Origin: Cupriavidus sp. | Lineage (GTDB): Bacteria > Pseudomonadota > Gammaproteobacteria > Burkholderiales > Burkholderiaceae | Length of the DNA stretch: 5,319 nucleotides | Assembly: GCA_013362725.1 (NCBI GenBank) | Contig: JABFVP010000096.1 | Span: 1 to 5,319, forward strand | Direction of reading: 5' to 3' | Shown here: piece by piece, positions 5,235-5,319 of the stretch | Numbering within the stretch: the first letter of the stretch is position 1 | How the letters are laid out: each line of letters opens with the position of its first letter | The notes under the pieces: model-generated | Told to the model about the DNA's origin: nothing | The model's input: only the letters and a program-made list of their open reading frames with translations | Database searches by the model: none | Made by a program: the position numbers and the translations under genes

Positions 5235-5319
5235 TTAGTCGACCGCCTTGAACATGTCCTCGACCACCTTCTTGGCGTCGCCGAACACCATCAGGGTCTT
5301 GTCCATGTAGATCAGCTCG
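5235..5319 (-). CDS. pntB: NAD(P) transhydrogenase subunit beta, C-terminal end (partial)
   Basis: Only the last 27 residues and the stop codon (complement of TTA at 5235-5237) are present; the gene enters from the right edge. The residues include IYMDKTLMVFGDAKKVVEDM and end FKAVD. The MxFGDAK segment is the C-terminal signature of PntB domain III, the NADP(H)-binding domain that faces the cytoplasm (E. coli PntB ends with MLFGDAK plus a short helix). The complete enzyme couples inward proton movement to hydride transfer from NADH to NADP+. pntA would be expected upstream, outside the window. The following hairpin at 5195-5216 marks the transcript end. Confidence 0.87.
   Translation of the reverse strand, partial: ELIYMDKTLMVFGDAKKVVEDMFKAVD

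Noticed and set aside
3943..5238. A 431-codon + strand open frame antisense to the response regulator
   Set aside because: It arises from GC-skewed codon use of the - strand gene; its His/Gln/Ala-rich translation has no family motifs, whereas the - strand frame has a complete receiver domain.

Overview
The window is a GC-rich, gene-dense stretch of chromosome. Its protein sequences look betaproteobacterial, most like Burkholderiaceae of the Cupriavidus/Ralstonia type. This rests on the G/C-loaded third codon positions, the 426-residue ProA, the single-domain RlmL-like methyltransferase (gammaproteobacteria carry the RlmKL fusion) and the PntB tail. The assignment is by recognition, not by a database search.

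Layout, left to right. Positions 22-145 hold a pair of inverted palindromic units, a REP/BIME-like intergenic repeat, with no gene to its left. Three genes follow on the + strand: proA (182-1462, proline biosynthesis), a HemJ-type protoporphyrinogen oxidase (1513-1935), and a DsbA-fold HCCA-isomerase/kappa-GST-like protein (best start 2000, end 2605). Short gaps of 50 and 64 bases suggest co-transcription. The run ends at a strong intrinsic terminator (2627-2653). An RlmL-like THUMP-domain 23S rRNA methyltransferase (2669-3922) begins almost on top of that terminator.

From 3949 onward genes lie on the - strand. A 348-residue response regulator (3949-4995) converges on the methyltransferase with only 26 bases between the stops. 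It has a receiver domain carrying an unusual insertion of about 45 residues and an output domain without a recognisable DNA-binding motif. Upstream, the 239-base gap (4996-5234) holds a sigma-70-like promoter whose -35 is embedded in a perfect 14-bp palindrome, then a 15-base quasi-palindrome, then a GC-rich terminator hairpin. The last gene, entering from the right edge, is the C-terminal end of pntB (5235-5319), the beta subunit of the membrane proton-translocating transhydrogenase.

The genes are mostly housekeeping: proline, heme, rRNA modification, NADPH balance. I see no phage, transposon, CRISPR, tRNA or obvious defence system. The least ordinary element is the response regulator with its own palindrome-marked promoter. 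Its architecture resembles, from memory, the LqsR/JqsR regulators of alpha-hydroxyketone quorum sensing, but no partner kinase or synthase is in the window.
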